DNA from: Neptunomonas japonica DSM 18939
Lineage (GTDB): Bacteria > Pseudomonadota > Gammaproteobacteria > Pseudomonadales > Balneatricaceae
Assembly: GCF_000422765.1 (NCBI RefSeq)
Contig: NZ_KE383917.1
Location: 1 to 64,000, forward strand
Direction of reading: 5' to 3'
Length of the DNA stretch: 64,000 bases
The notes beneath the pieces are model-generated. The model was not told where the DNA came from and searched no databases. It worked only from the letters and a program-made list of their open reading frames with translations. Made by a program: the position numbers and the translations under genes. This document shows, one piece after another, positions 1 to 8,269 of the stretch; positions within the stretch are counted from its first letter, which is position 1, and every line of letters starts with the position of its first letter.

Positions 1-800
1 TCAGCAGAGATGGGCTCGATAACATTAATCGTTTGTGTTACTTGTGTGGCCACATTACCGGCTGCATCAGTGGCGTCAAACGTGGCTGTGAACGAATTTA
101 CACCTGTTGTAACGACCGTATCACCACCCACATCAACCGTAATACTACCATCAACATTATCCGTAGCTGTTGCCGGCGCCTGCGTGTATGTATCGCCAAT
201 CTCAAGCGTAACAATAGCGGGAGCGTTTAGCGTGATAACAGGCTTTACTGTATCCCCAGCGCCAGCAAAGGGAATTGCTTCAAAAGAGGCAACGCGAAAA
301 TCCGCATTATCTAAACGAATACCGACTTGACCGCTGGTATAAGTTGTATCCACTGCGGTTATTTTGGATTCGCCCGCAAAGAACACTTCATGGTTCCCGG
401 CGCCATCTTCTGTATAACGTAAATAGTCTTCTTCGCCAACAATTTGAGCAGGAACAGAAAGCGGAGAAGACCCCAACAGCGTTGAAACATTAGATACACT
501 TTTGTATAGCGACAACGTGCCACCGCTATAATATGCAAAGTAACCATCAGATGGGTTGCTGGGATCTGAATGTATTAAGACTCCGCCAATGCCATTATTA
601 GCAAGGGTATTGCGAAACGGGACAGATACATCAACACCACCCGAACCGAGGTCTACATCATTCAAATACTTTACAATACCGCCGTCTGAACGCGCCTCGT
701 TTTGGCTATTAATAACAATATCACTTGCGCCAATCCACTTTGTCCAACCAGACAAAGCCCCTAACGACGTATTATTAGGCGCTATGAGCATATCCAACAT
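1..800 (-). CDS. Tail-fibre-like protein with DUF5011-type Ig domain (3' end off window)
   Basis: An open frame starts at the ATG complementary to 798-800 and runs to the window edge without a stop, at least 266 codons. Its start overlaps the stop of the upstream gene as TAATG, so the two are translationally coupled. The first 180 or so residues look like a beta-rich lectin or concanavalin-type domain. From about residue 185 there is a DUF5011/HYR-type immunoglobulin fold (PVITLN, then TDNVDGSITV, then DAAGNVAT). Such modules are common in phage tail fibres and bacterial adhesins and probably project from the virion. The function as receptor-binding fibre is inferred from its place at the end of the tail operon. 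Confidence 0.75.
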   Translation of the reverse strand, partial: MLDMLIAPNNTSLGALSGWTKWIGASDIVINSQNEARSDGGIVKYLNDVDLGSGGVDVSVPFRNTLANNGIGGVLIHSDPSNPSDGYFAYYSGGTLSLYKSVSNVSTLLGSSPLSVPAQIVGEEDYLRYTEDGAGNHEVFFAGESKITAVDTTYTSGQVGIRLDNADFRVASFEAIPFAGAGDTVKPVITLNAPAIVTLEIGDTYTQAPATATDNVDGSITVDVGGDTVVTTGVNSFTATFDATDAAGNVATQVTQTINVIEPISA

Positions 801-2953
801 TATGCAATCCTCATTATATAAACTTCCGATAGCCCTTCTGGCGTTACGTTAACGTATAAAATTGCTTCAATACCGCCAACAGACACTCTGAATGCTTTGT
901 TTGATGTTAACCAAGGGGCGCTTGCGTCATACCCGCCAAATGTCACGGCGGTTTGCACACCAGTATCCAAGTCTAATAAATACCAGTCACCTCTCATTGA
1001 GCTATAAGTAAACTGTCGCAGAACCTTGCCAGCCGCGCCCCATTCAGGAATAGAGATTCCCACCTGTAACTCTTGAACTGAGTCATAAGACGGAAGATCT
1101 CCGGACATATCAATCGCCGGCCCCCATGTCTCAGTACTCATGTTGAAAATTGCGAATTTATGCGTGCTGTTTATTGCGCAAATCCGAAGCTCATCAAGCT
1201 GGACAAGCAAATGCTCTGCATTAAAGTAAACCCCAGAAGGAGCACCCGGCATATGAACGGCAACCGGCTGCGTAGGATCGGGCACTTTGTAGAAGCCATA
1301 TGAATCATATTTCTTGTTCATAACGCCGTAGAACGCACCGTTATACCCAAACATGAAATGATTAATATCTGGTCGTAGGTATCCATCTTCATCTGACCAG
1401 TCAGAAACAGTAAACAAATCTGCATCTATGTCATACATCGAATGCACGTTTCGAACAGTGATCAATTTATTGTCGTGAAATAATGTCCCTGCATAATGAT
1501 GGCTTGATGTCGGATGACCGTCGGGCAAGTAATACTCCCGCGTGTATTGCGTAAAACCATCAATGGTTTCAGTAGCACCGCTAACGTAGGGCGTAAAAGA
1601 CCCGCTATCCGCAGGCACTCCATTAAATGGATCACCCGGACGCGCCTTACCTACATCGCGATAAGGTTGCGACCATTCAAGACCAGGCGCATCTGGATTC
1701 GATGGCGCTGCAACTAACCCGTATTCAAGTTTGTTAACGTCGAACTTATCAACATGATTGAGGGATGACTCTGCATGACCACCCGGCCATGCTCTGTATG
1801 CAATTTTAGAAACAGGATCGTAAACCTGACCTGCATAAGCAGTAAATGTGTTGCGCGAACTGCTACCACTGTTACCAAACGTCTGAGTAGCTAAATTAAA
1901 ACCTGTAGCGGTAATAGCCGCATCGATCTGCGCAACAGGGTCAAGCCCGACTATTTTGTGCATTGCCAATGAAGATTCAGACCTAACAGGTAACGACTGC
2001 AAGCTGTCAGCAGTCACGACACCAGAACCATCTCTGTCAGGGTAAAATTCAAAACTCTCAGGGAGCGGCGGCGGACTCATACCGCCGTAAATCGTTTCAC
2101 CTACAACACCCACTGCATCGATCTCAATACCGCCAATGATCGTCTCACCCACCACACCTACCGCATCGATCTCAATACCGCCAATCAGTGTTTCGCCAAC
2201 AACACCAACGACATCATAAACCGGCGCGCCCAGCTCATTAACCGCGATCAATACAATGCCCTCATTCGAGACGGCACCATTATTATCAGCAACGGTATAT
2301 CTGAACTCATCAGGCCCGTAATAATTGGTAGTAGGAATATAAGTGGCTGCGCCCGTTACAGGATGAACAGAAACCGTGCCGTGATTCGGGCCAGCAGTAA
2401 TGGCGGTAGCTGTGTAGTCAATAGAACCGTCGTAGTCAGTTGCTACAATAGCAATAACAACAGAACCATCCTGATCAACGCTTTTAGATATATTGCTTGC
2501 TACTGGTGCAGAATTAACCGCAACTACCTCACTTGATAGCAAACTAAGCGCTTCTGCTTCTGTTAGCAATTCCGCTGGAAGAGCAAACGACGTGAGCTTA
2601 ATGCTAATTCGGTATCTATTACCGTCTAAGACACTTGCGCCTATACCCTTTTTGCTAAACATTGCTGCAACGGTATTAATTCCTGCGCCGGTTAATAACG
2701 GCATAGCAAAGTAGTCATTGCCGTGGTTTAGCTTATTAGCTATCCACCACCTGAAATAGAGCTCCTCGCCCTTCGAGAACAGCAATGAGGCTTGATAATC
2801 GGTAATGGTAAAGCGTGATATTAGGCGCGAGATACCAGGGCCAGAATACATGCTCGACATTTCTCGATTGTCTCGCACCGCGTAGCTGTAGCCGCGCTTT
2901 AGAGGGTAATCTAACTGCTCAAGCGGCCAGGGTTCTAAATCGGTTATATCCAT
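800..2953 (-). CDS. Modular tail protein: tail-type N-domain, Ig-like domain, tandem repeats, kelch-like propeller
   Basis: This 717-residue protein follows the tape measure gene with an 8-base gap. Residues 1 to about 140 resemble a tail-attachment domain. Residues 150-245 form a cadherin-like/Big_9 immunoglobulin domain (APVASN, DQDGSV, YTVADNNGAVSN). Three 16-residue repeats of the type GVVGETIIGGIEIDAV follow at about 248-295. The C-terminal 400 residues look like a galactose-oxidase or kelch beta-propeller (GGHAESSLN, repeated W-G and Y-D blades). The architecture suggests a baseplate-hub or receptor-contact protein. No enzymatic residue could be assigned, so binding rather than catalysis is the safer reading. 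Confidence 0.7.
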   Translation of the reverse strand: MDITDLEPWPLEQLDYPLKRGYSYAVRDNREMSSMYSGPGISRLISRFTITDYQASLLFSKGEELYFRWWIANKLNHGNDYFAMPLLTGAGINTVAAMFSKKGIGASVLDGNRYRISIKLTSFALPAELLTEAEALSLLSSEVVAVNSAPVASNISKSVDQDGSVVIAIVATDYDGSIDYTATAITAGPNHGTVSVHPVTGAATYIPTTNYYGPDEFRYTVADNNGAVSNEGIVLIAVNELGAPVYDVVGVVGETLIGGIEIDAVGVVGETIIGGIEIDAVGVVGETIYGGMSPPPLPESFEFYPDRDGSGVVTADSLQSLPVRSESSLAMHKIVGLDPVAQIDAAITATGFNLATQTFGNSGSSSRNTFTAYAGQVYDPVSKIAYRAWPGGHAESSLNHVDKFDVNKLEYGLVAAPSNPDAPGLEWSQPYRDVGKARPGDPFNGVPADSGSFTPYVSGATETIDGFTQYTREYYLPDGHPTSSHHYAGTLFHDNKLITVRNVHSMYDIDADLFTVSDWSDEDGYLRPDINHFMFGYNGAFYGVMNKKYDSYGFYKVPDPTQPVAVHMPGAPSGVYFNAEHLLVQLDELRICAINSTHKFAIFNMSTETWGPAIDMSGDLPSYDSVQELQVGISIPEWGAAGKVLRQFTYSSMRGDWYLLDLDTGVQTAVTFGGYDASAPWLTSNKAFRVSVGGIEAILYVNVTPEGLSEVYIMRIA
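2082..2222. repeat. Three tandem 48-bp repeats inside tail protein gene
   Basis: Units begin at 2082, 2130 and 2178 with an exact 48-base period. The first two are nearly identical and the third is more diverged. In the protein they encode a 16-residue linker repeat between the Ig-like domain and the propeller-like domain. In-frame repeats of this type can expand or contract and so change stalk length. Confidence 0.85.
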
Positions 2954-2961
2954 TTTTTACC

Positions 2962-5157
2962 CTATCTAATTGCAGTGTTAGCGCGACCACTGCCATTAAC
3001 AGCATCGTTTGCTTGTGAGGTTTGGCCCGTTCCTTCAATAAAGCCTTGAGCAATAAATTCATCTGCGCGCTCTAACCACATTTGAAGATTGCCTTCATCG
3101 TCCATGCTGGCCTCTGCTCTCACTGGTTCGCCGTTGTTGTTCATGATGATGTTGCCAGTCCAGACAAAACCGCCACCAGCCCCCCTACTTTTCCGTAGGT
3201 TGCTGCGATGGCGTGGGTCGTAGGTTGGAAGTATTTCTTCGTCGCGTTCTAATATCGCGGGGACTTCGTTTCTTTTTAAAGAGTCACTGAAGTTATCTGA
3301 GCCATAACCCGCCATACCGCCTGTGTGATAAGTCGGCATGGCTGTGCCTTGAATTGTTGAAATAATGCCTGATGTTGCAGATAGCACGCTCGCCATTGCA
3401 GGGATACCAGCAGGCCACCCCAGCGCGGCCGCTTTAGCTACGCCGGTTTGAATCGCCATGATTGATTCAGCAATAGAGAAAGCTTTGCTAACAGCGAATA
3501 GTGCTTTATATGCGCCGGTTTGCTCGCCACCAAATGTTTTAGCGAGATCAGCCATTGACCCGAACATGCTAGAAGCGGCTTTATACCGCGTCTGCATTCG
3601 AGCTGACTCAATCTTATTAATATTGTCTTGGTATTTTTTATGGTTGTTTTGGCTTAGCGTTAGATACTGACCTTCTAACGCAGCCATTTGAGCCTTATTA
3701 CTTTTTGACGCCTCGTATTCAGCAAGGAACCAATCAGCTAGCTTGCTTTGTCGCTCCTGCCATTGCTCATACTCTAGCTGGTCTTTTTCTAAAAACCCCT
3801 GCCGGATTCGATCCATTTCTAAGCGGTGGCGCTCTAGTGCTTTTTCTTGCTCGGTTGGGCCTTCTTTTGCTGGCTTGCCTTCAGGGGTTAATGCTCCTGC
3901 TGAGGCTGAATTTCGGTTAACGCTGCTGGCCATATCCTGCGCTAACGCTTCGACTCGCGCTTTGTTTTCTTGATACCAATTTTCAATGTTGTCAGAGGGC
4001 AAAGGCTCAGAGAGTAGCGCTCTAAACTCATCTACTGATCGCTTTAGTTCGCTACGCGTTTGATAGGTGTCTTCTAGGTTGAATATTGGCGGGCCACTGA
4101 TCGTGGTTAGTTCACGTAAACTGTCGGCCATCTCTTTAGCTGAGTCATTTACAAGCCCCATAGCATCCAGTGCTTTTAGTGTCGGCCAAACCATATATTG
4201 AACAATGTACGTGCCGAAATCATAAGCGGCACGCACCATTGCGTTCATGGCTTCCATTCCTACGAGCTTTAATTGCAGCCACGCAACCTCTACTGATTTT
4301 AAAATGAATGTCCAGCCTCTATAAGCATCACCAACATAGCTAACCCCTTTGGCTGTTGAGTAAATACCATCAGTCACAACTTTACTCATGCCGCCGTGTT
4401 CTTTCGCCATTCTGACAAACTCATCAGAGAGGCCAGCGATAACCGGCGCGAGTTGTGTTGTAATCTGTTGCTCAAATGCGGTGCTAGCCTTGGTCGCCCG
4501 CAAAAAAGCATCGTTAGCTATCTCAACCTTGGCGGCATCGACACGCGACAATGAAAGCCCTAGATCGTCGGCCTCTTTTGCCATAGCGCGCAAACCATCT
4601 GCGCCACCAGCGAGCATGTTAACCATGCTTACGCCTTCGCGCCCGAACAGATTAAATGCAATTCTTACGCGCTCTGATTGGCTCTCTACGCCTTTGAACG
4701 CATCAGCTAATACATAGAGCTGCTCATCTGGTGTTAGCCGTCCTAACTCTTCAGCATCAAGCCCTAGCTGCCTAAGAGATTTTGCAGCCTCCCCCGTTCC
4801 TTGCTCAGCTTCAGCAAGACGACGAACCATTGCTTGAAGAGAGTTATCAAGTGACTTTTGCCCTACGCCCGTTAATTCTGCCGCATAGCGAAACTGGCTC
4901 AATGACTCTGTGCTAATGCCAATTCGGTCGGCAAACTTTGCGGTTTGATCAATGAGTTTTGATTGCTGCTTATAGATGAGGGTAAGGCTTGCAACGGTTG
5001 CCGCTGCCGCTACAGCTCCGGCTGTTTTAACCGTGTTATAGGCTGCTGAAACTTCACGCTTCCATTCATTAGATTTACGCTGTGATTTTTGCAGTTCACT
5101 AACAAACTGCGCAGAGTTGGCATATAGCGCAACCGTTAGCTTTGCTATATCTGACAT
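2962..5157 (-). CDS. Tail tape measure protein
   Basis: This 731-residue protein sets tail length and helps DNA ejection. The N-terminal 100 residues (LYANSAQFVSELQKSQR, then an Ala-rich hydrophobic stretch) and the following GISTESLSQFRYAAELTG segment are typical of the family. Long alpha-helical and coiled-coil stretches fill residues 380-520, and hydrophobic Gly/Ala-rich segments lie near residues 540-610. It sits directly after the frameshifting tail chaperone, the invariant position for tape measure genes. At 731 residues it predicts a rather short tail, if length scales as in lambda. Confidence 0.9.
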   Translation of the reverse strand: MSDIAKLTVALYANSAQFVSELQKSQRKSNEWKREVSAAYNTVKTAGAVAAAATVASLTLIYKQQSKLIDQTAKFADRIGISTESLSQFRYAAELTGVGQKSLDNSLQAMVRRLAEAEQGTGEAAKSLRQLGLDAEELGRLTPDEQLYVLADAFKGVESQSERVRIAFNLFGREGVSMVNMLAGGADGLRAMAKEADDLGLSLSRVDAAKVEIANDAFLRATKASTAFEQQITTQLAPVIAGLSDEFVRMAKEHGGMSKVVTDGIYSTAKGVSYVGDAYRGWTFILKSVEVAWLQLKLVGMEAMNAMVRAAYDFGTYIVQYMVWPTLKALDAMGLVNDSAKEMADSLRELTTISGPPIFNLEDTYQTRSELKRSVDEFRALLSEPLPSDNIENWYQENKARVEALAQDMASSVNRNSASAGALTPEGKPAKEGPTEQEKALERHRLEMDRIRQGFLEKDQLEYEQWQERQSKLADWFLAEYEASKSNKAQMAALEGQYLTLSQNNHKKYQDNINKIESARMQTRYKAASSMFGSMADLAKTFGGEQTGAYKALFAVSKAFSIAESIMAIQTGVAKAAALGWPAGIPAMASVLSATSGIISTIQGTAMPTYHTGGMAGYGSDNFSDSLKRNEVPAILERDEEILPTYDPRHRSNLRKSRGAGGGFVWTGNIIMNNNGEPVRAEASMDDEGNLQMWLERADEFIAQGFIEGTGQTSQANDAVNGSGRANTAIR

Positions 5158-5175
5158 TTAAATACCTGCGCGTTA

Positions 5176-5729
5176 TTACCCTAAAATACGCTCACAGGCA
5201 GCGACCTGCGAATCGATATCATTGGTGTTTTCGATGGGGGTTTGTGGTTTGTTTTTCAGATTGAAATAAGCACGCCATAAGGCGAGGAGTTCTGCATCTG
5301 CATGATAGATATCGCGCGGATCGGCTAAGCCCAGCATTTCGCCCAGCTCAAAACAAAAGCTTAAGGCTGGAGTGCTGGTTAGTCTTTTTTTGCTTCTTCG
5401 ATACCTTCTACATTACCAAAATTAACCTGCATTATTTTTGTATATGCTTCTTGAATAGAGCAATGATCATAAACCTGGTGAAACTCTTCTAATGCAATGC
5501 TTTTCGATAATGAAACTCCGTCTTCATCAATGATCGAATCAAGAATGAATTGAGTTGTAGTTTTAGCCAACTCATCAGGGTCTTTTTTCCCTTGTAGATC
5601 CCCATTAACCGCATTCACTTTAGCAGCTGACAAACGTGCAACTTGATAGGAATCACCCAAAATAGAAACCGTATGAGGGGCCAACTTAGCGGGGTTTAGT
5701 ACTCTTTCTTTTAATGATTTTGTTTTCAT
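5176..5729 (-). CDS. Tail assembly chaperone GT fusion made by -1 frameshift
   Basis: The 116-codon G frame stops at 5379. A run of seven A on the coding strand (5385-5391) sits three codons before that stop in the phase A AAA AAA. Slipping back one base opens a second frame that continues for about 70 residues (FELGEMLGLADPRDIYHADA onward) to a TAA at 5176-5178, just before the tape measure gene. This matches the lambda gpG/gpGT arrangement, in which a minor frameshift product recruits tail tube subunits to the tape measure. The T-like segment has no start codon or ribosome site of its own, which supports frameshifting. Confidence 0.8.
5379..5729 (-). CDS. Tail assembly chaperone, G product
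   Basis: This 116-residue protein (MKTKSLKERVLNPAKLAPH) is the unshifted product of the G/GT pair. Such chaperones coat the tape measure during tail assembly and are absent from the virion. The N-terminal half is basic, and the C-terminal half is acidic and ends in IEEAKKD at the slippery run. It lies between the tail tube gene (5759) and the tape measure gene (5157), the conserved position for this gene. Confidence 0.8.
   Translation of the reverse strand: MKTKSLKERVLNPAKLAPHTVSILGDSYQVARLSAAKVNAVNGDLQGKKDPDELAKTTTQFILDSIIDEDGVSLSKSIALEEFHQVYDHCSIQEAYTKIMQVNFGNVEGIEEAKKD
5385..5391 (-). promoter_or_regulatory. Slippery heptamer A AAA AAA for -1 ribosomal frameshift
   Basis: On the coding strand the bases are seven consecutive A in the phase GCA AAA AAA GAC TAA. 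A -1 slip on the two AAA codons gives AGA CTA ACC and opens the downstream T-like frame. The stop codon of the zero frame follows two codons after the heptamer. I did not identify a strong downstream pseudoknot by eye. Confidence 0.75.
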
Positions 5730-5758
5730 GATCTATTCCAAATGTTAGTAAAAGGCGA

Positions 5759-6196
5759 CTAAACCATGCCGCGGGAAATTGCGTTCTGCTTTCCAGAGAC
5801 AACCAACATCATCGGCTTGCCTTTATCGAGCTCTTGGGTAGACCAACCGTTAAGAGCTACATCCATATTTGCAAAACGCCCATTAGGGAACTCAATACGC
5901 ACGATAACTGTTTGCTCTGCTTCTGCAGCTGCTAGAAATGCATTTAAATCAGCATCAGTAGGGTCGTCCAGAAAGACGAACTCTTTGTCTTCACCGTCTT
6001 TCATATCTGCGATGTATTTTTTTTCAGTATCAATCAGGCGATCGGCTTCAACAAAGCCGCCTTTTTTACCAGTGGCACCCACCGCGTTGGCATCCTTTAA
6101 AAGCTTTAGATCAACGGTTGGTGTACCAAGTGGCCCCCAGAGGGTGCGCGTCCCTGCGGGGAGTTTTGCATAGGTGCTAGGATCTGCAACGGACAT
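5759..6196 (-). CDS. Major tail tube protein
   Basis: This 145-residue protein (MSVADPSTYAKLPAGTRTLW) fits the size and position of a siphovirus tail tube subunit, upstream of the G/GT chaperone and downstream of the tail terminator. The central part (LDDPTDADLNAFLAAAEAEQ, then VIVRIEFPNGRFANMDVALN) reads as the beta-sandwich core of tail tube proteins, with the C-terminal strand GKPMMLVVSGK. It would polymerise around the tape measure to form the tail lumen. Assignment rests on synteny and general appearance. Confidence 0.75.
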   Translation of the reverse strand: MSVADPSTYAKLPAGTRTLWGPLGTPTVDLKLLKDANAVGATGKKGGFVEADRLIDTEKKYIADMKDGEDKEFVFLDDPTDADLNAFLAAAEAEQTVIVRIEFPNGRFANMDVALNGWSTQELDKGKPMMLVVSGKQNAISRGMV

Positions 6197-6207
6197 GATA
6201 TTTATCC

Positions 6208-6579
6208 TTAGTGGTTAATAAGTAGGTCACGGTTAAACTGATAAACTTTGATGCCGGCCTCTGTATTGAGTATCTGATCAAAGCCACCTGTTGGCTGTAT
6301 GTGCTGGACTGGATAGCTGCCTAAATCACCGTTGAAGTCATTTAATTTTGTTCTGATAATGTCAGCAGCAATTCGGCCTTTTTCGGGGTCGTCGTGGTAA
6401 ACCGTAATTGAATACGTATCGGCTTTTATACCTGGGCTTTTTAGATTACCGCTGATGGTACCGGGGCTAATACAGCGATAAACACAGCAGCGCTTTACTC
6501 CCTCCGGACGCTCTAGCCAATACGCATCAAGACTGAGTTCAGCCTGAAGCCACACGAGCAACCCTTGCTCTATGCTCAT
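6208..6579 (-). CDS. Tail terminator-like protein (DUF3168 type)
   Basis: This 123-residue protein (MSIEQGLLVWLQAELSLDAYW) resembles the DUF3168 group of small tail-completion proteins, in which a DUF-type beta fold follows an N-terminal helix. Its start overlaps the stop of the HK97 gp10-like gene by four bases. In siphoviruses the protein in this slot caps the tail tube and joins it to the head. The function is inferred from size, appearance and position. Confidence 0.65.
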   Translation of the reverse strand: MSIEQGLLVWLQAELSLDAYWLERPEGVKRCCVYRCISPGTISGNLKSPGIKADTYSITVYHDDPEKGRIAADIIRTKLNDFNGDLGSYPVQHIQPTGGFDQILNTEAGIKVYQFNRDLLINH

Positions 6580-7010
6580 TGGGCGTTTTTCCTAACGATG
6601 CGTTCTATCTCAACTGCTAATTTAGTACGCATACCGTCAACGACTCGGTGACGCTGATCGTAAAGCGCGGGGCGCATAAACGGGATGGCTTCTTGATTCT
6701 CGGTACCATACTCTGCCGCTATAGCTTTTTGACTGTGTTTTTTTGTTGGACCAACCCGCACCGCTAATGCATTATTTTTACCGGCTTTGCGTTTGTCGGT
6801 CTTTTTGGTGGTCATGCTGATTTTATCGCGCATATGCTCAGCTTGAGAGTCATCATCAAAGGGAGCATTCGCTATCATCTGCTCTTTTACTGGCTTCATG
6901 GCAGCACGAGACGCACGGCGCAAGGCTGTTAGTCCGTCTTTACCACCTAGTGCAGTGAGCTGCCGCTCAAGATCGTCTAGGCCGGTTATTTCCCAGCTCT
7001 CATTCATCAT
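6576..7010 (-). CDS. HK97 gp10-like tail-completion protein
   Basis: This 144-residue protein starts MMNESWEITGLDDLERQLTA. The motif GLDDLERQL..L followed by a Lys-rich central part, the YGTENQEAIPFMRPAL block and a C-terminal helix is characteristic of the HK97 gp10-like family. The family acts in head-tail joining or tail completion. It overlaps the next gene by four bases and follows the head-closure gene by 23 bases. Confidence 0.85.
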   Translation of the reverse strand: MMNESWEITGLDDLERQLTALGGKDGLTALRRASRAAMKPVKEQMIANAPFDDDSQAEHMRDKISMTTKKTDKRKAGKNNALAVRVGPTKKHSQKAIAAEYGTENQEAIPFMRPALYDQRHRVVDGMRTKLAVEIERIVRKNAQ

Positions 7011-7033
7011 AATTACTAACCCTCATTCACGAC

Positions 7034-7423
7034 TTAGTTCAGTTGTGTAATAGCGCCATCTACCAGAGTGTTTTCGTTGATCCACATTTCTGTAACAGCG
7101 TTTTCAGTTTCTGCTGTTAGCTGCTTTTGCCGTTTTTGTGGGTCGGTATCATCAACGCCAATCACTCTATAAATCTGATCACGCCAAATGCATATCCAGT
7201 TCTTGCCAACCGGCCGCCAACGAAAAGTAATGAGGTGCTTCCCTGTCGCCTGATTTTTTTCGCCGCTGTTGTCTTCGGCAATACCTACCAACTCAACAGC
7301 CGCCCACATTACCCCTACTTTTTCAAATTTATGAGTAATGGGTGCGCCTGAAGCGGTTTTTCCTGTGACCGGCTTATAAAGCGTTATGCGCTGGTTTAGC
7401 TTCCCGGCATGTAATCGCTTCAT
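7034..7423 (-). CDS. Head-tail adaptor / head-closure protein
   Basis: This 129-residue protein starts MKRLHAGKLNQRITLYKPV. The opening with GKLNQRIT, the motif WAAVELVG and the strand ITFRWRP..., then IYRVIGVDD are hallmarks of the SPP1 gp16 / Phage_H_T_join family that seals the filled capsid before tail attachment. Its start overlaps the stop of the connector gene by four bases (ATGA type). Family length is about 110-130 residues, so it looks complete. Confidence 0.85.
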   Translation of the reverse strand: MKRLHAGKLNQRITLYKPVTGKTASGAPITHKFEKVGVMWAAVELVGIAEDNSGEKNQATGKHLITFRWRPVGKNWICIWRDQIYRVIGVDDTDPQKRQKQLTAETENAVTEMWINENTLVDGAITQLN

Positions 7424-7998
7424 ACATTTAAAACTCTGTGGGGTGCTAGTAATGCAGAAACGGAATACTCAACTTCTTTACTGGTGCCACTAAAGGCAAC
7501 TGCACTTCTGTTTTCGTACCAATGAGCCACCAGCAATAAAATGGCCTGCTTCACCCCATAAGGGCATGATGAATTGCCGCTTTCGTCGGTGTCACCCACT
7601 TCAAATTCGATAGTGACCGGCTGCGGGTGTGCCGGGTAGGTGCTAGGCCAAGTACTGAACGGGATAACTGCGCCCATCAGCGAGGCTGAATCAACGTAGT
7701 ATTCTGTATCTGGAAACGATTGTTGTTCGTTGTCATGGTCGCGGTACTGAATAAAGCTAACGGTTTTAAGGTTTGGTGATAATTCAATCTTGCCAGCACA
7801 CCAATTACCGATGTAATGCAGTGTTTTAGCAGCAAAGTGACGCCCTGTATGTTTTTCACAATACTCACGCGCGGTTGATATTAGCCCCTGCAATAACGCG
7901 TCTTCGTCGGTTATATCGCTATCGATACGGCATTGAGCTCGCACTTCTTCGAGCAATACCGGCTCAGTGGTTGCAGGTTCTAGGGTAATGATTGGCAT
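7420..7998 (-). CDS. Head-tail connector protein (gp6-like)
   Basis: This 192-residue protein (MPIITLEPATTEPVLLEEVR) has the family pattern LEEVRAQCRID...DEDALLQGLISTAREYCEKHTGR. It ends with a helix containing KQAILLLVAHWYENRSAV. These features match the phage gp6-like / DNA-packaging connector family, whose members form a ring under the portal. Neighbours are the small acidic gene 8001-8207 upstream and the head-closure gene downstream. Confidence 0.88.
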   Translation of the reverse strand: MPIITLEPATTEPVLLEEVRAQCRIDSDITDEDALLQGLISTAREYCEKHTGRHFAAKTLHYIGNWCAGKIELSPNLKTVSFIQYRDHDNEQQSFPDTEYYVDSASLMGAVIPFSTWPSTYPAHPQPVTIEFEVGDTDESGNSSCPYGVKQAILLLVAHWYENRSAVAFSGTSKEVEYSVSALLAPHRVLNV

Positions 7999-8000
7999 GG

Positions 8001-8207
8001 TTATTCTGCCTGTTCAGCGGCCTGCTTTTCTTGCGCGGCAATAAAATCTGCGGGCTTTGTTTTGCTTTCCTTCGCTACCTTAAGCTGCTTAATTGCAACT
8101 TCAGCACAGCGGTCGCTTACTAGCTGCTCGCCTGCTTCGTATTCAGTAACAGTGTTGCCATCTTCTGAATGTAGAAACTCTTTTTCAGCAATGATTACTT
8201 TAGGCAT
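8001..8207 (-). CDS. Small head-region protein of unknown function
   Basis: This 68-residue, charged protein (MPKVIIAEKEFLHSEDGNTV) lies between the major capsid and connector genes. The central part reads EAGEQLVSDRCAEVAIKQLK, with an Ala/Glu-rich tail. Many HK97-type head clusters carry an acidic small gene in this slot, sometimes a head fibre or decoration protein, but I do not recognise a family. It lies downstream of an intrinsic terminator and keeps the same strand and tight spacing as its neighbours. Confidence 0.6.
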   Translation of the reverse strand: MPKVIIAEKEFLHSEDGNTVTEYEAGEQLVSDRCAEVAIKQLKVAKESKTKPADFIAAQEKQAAEQAE

Positions 8208-8220
8208 TTTATTTACTCCA

Positions 8221-8246
8221 ATAAAAAGGCTCCCGAAGGAGCCTTA
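8221..8246 (-). terminator. Intrinsic terminator between capsid gene and connector genes
   Basis: Read on the minus strand, the stem AAGGCTCC / GGAGCCTT with a TTCG loop is followed by TTTTTATT. It lies 24 bases after the capsid stop codon. A partial terminator here would give high capsid expression relative to the downstream connector and tail genes. Confidence 0.8.
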
Positions 8247-8269
8247 TATTTAACTAATTAAACTACTTC

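Noticed and set aside
10-330. A 106-codon plus-strand frame at the left edge.
   Set aside because: It is the antisense shadow of the tail-fibre gene, whose minus-strand frame is open across the same bases and contains a recognisable Ig domain.
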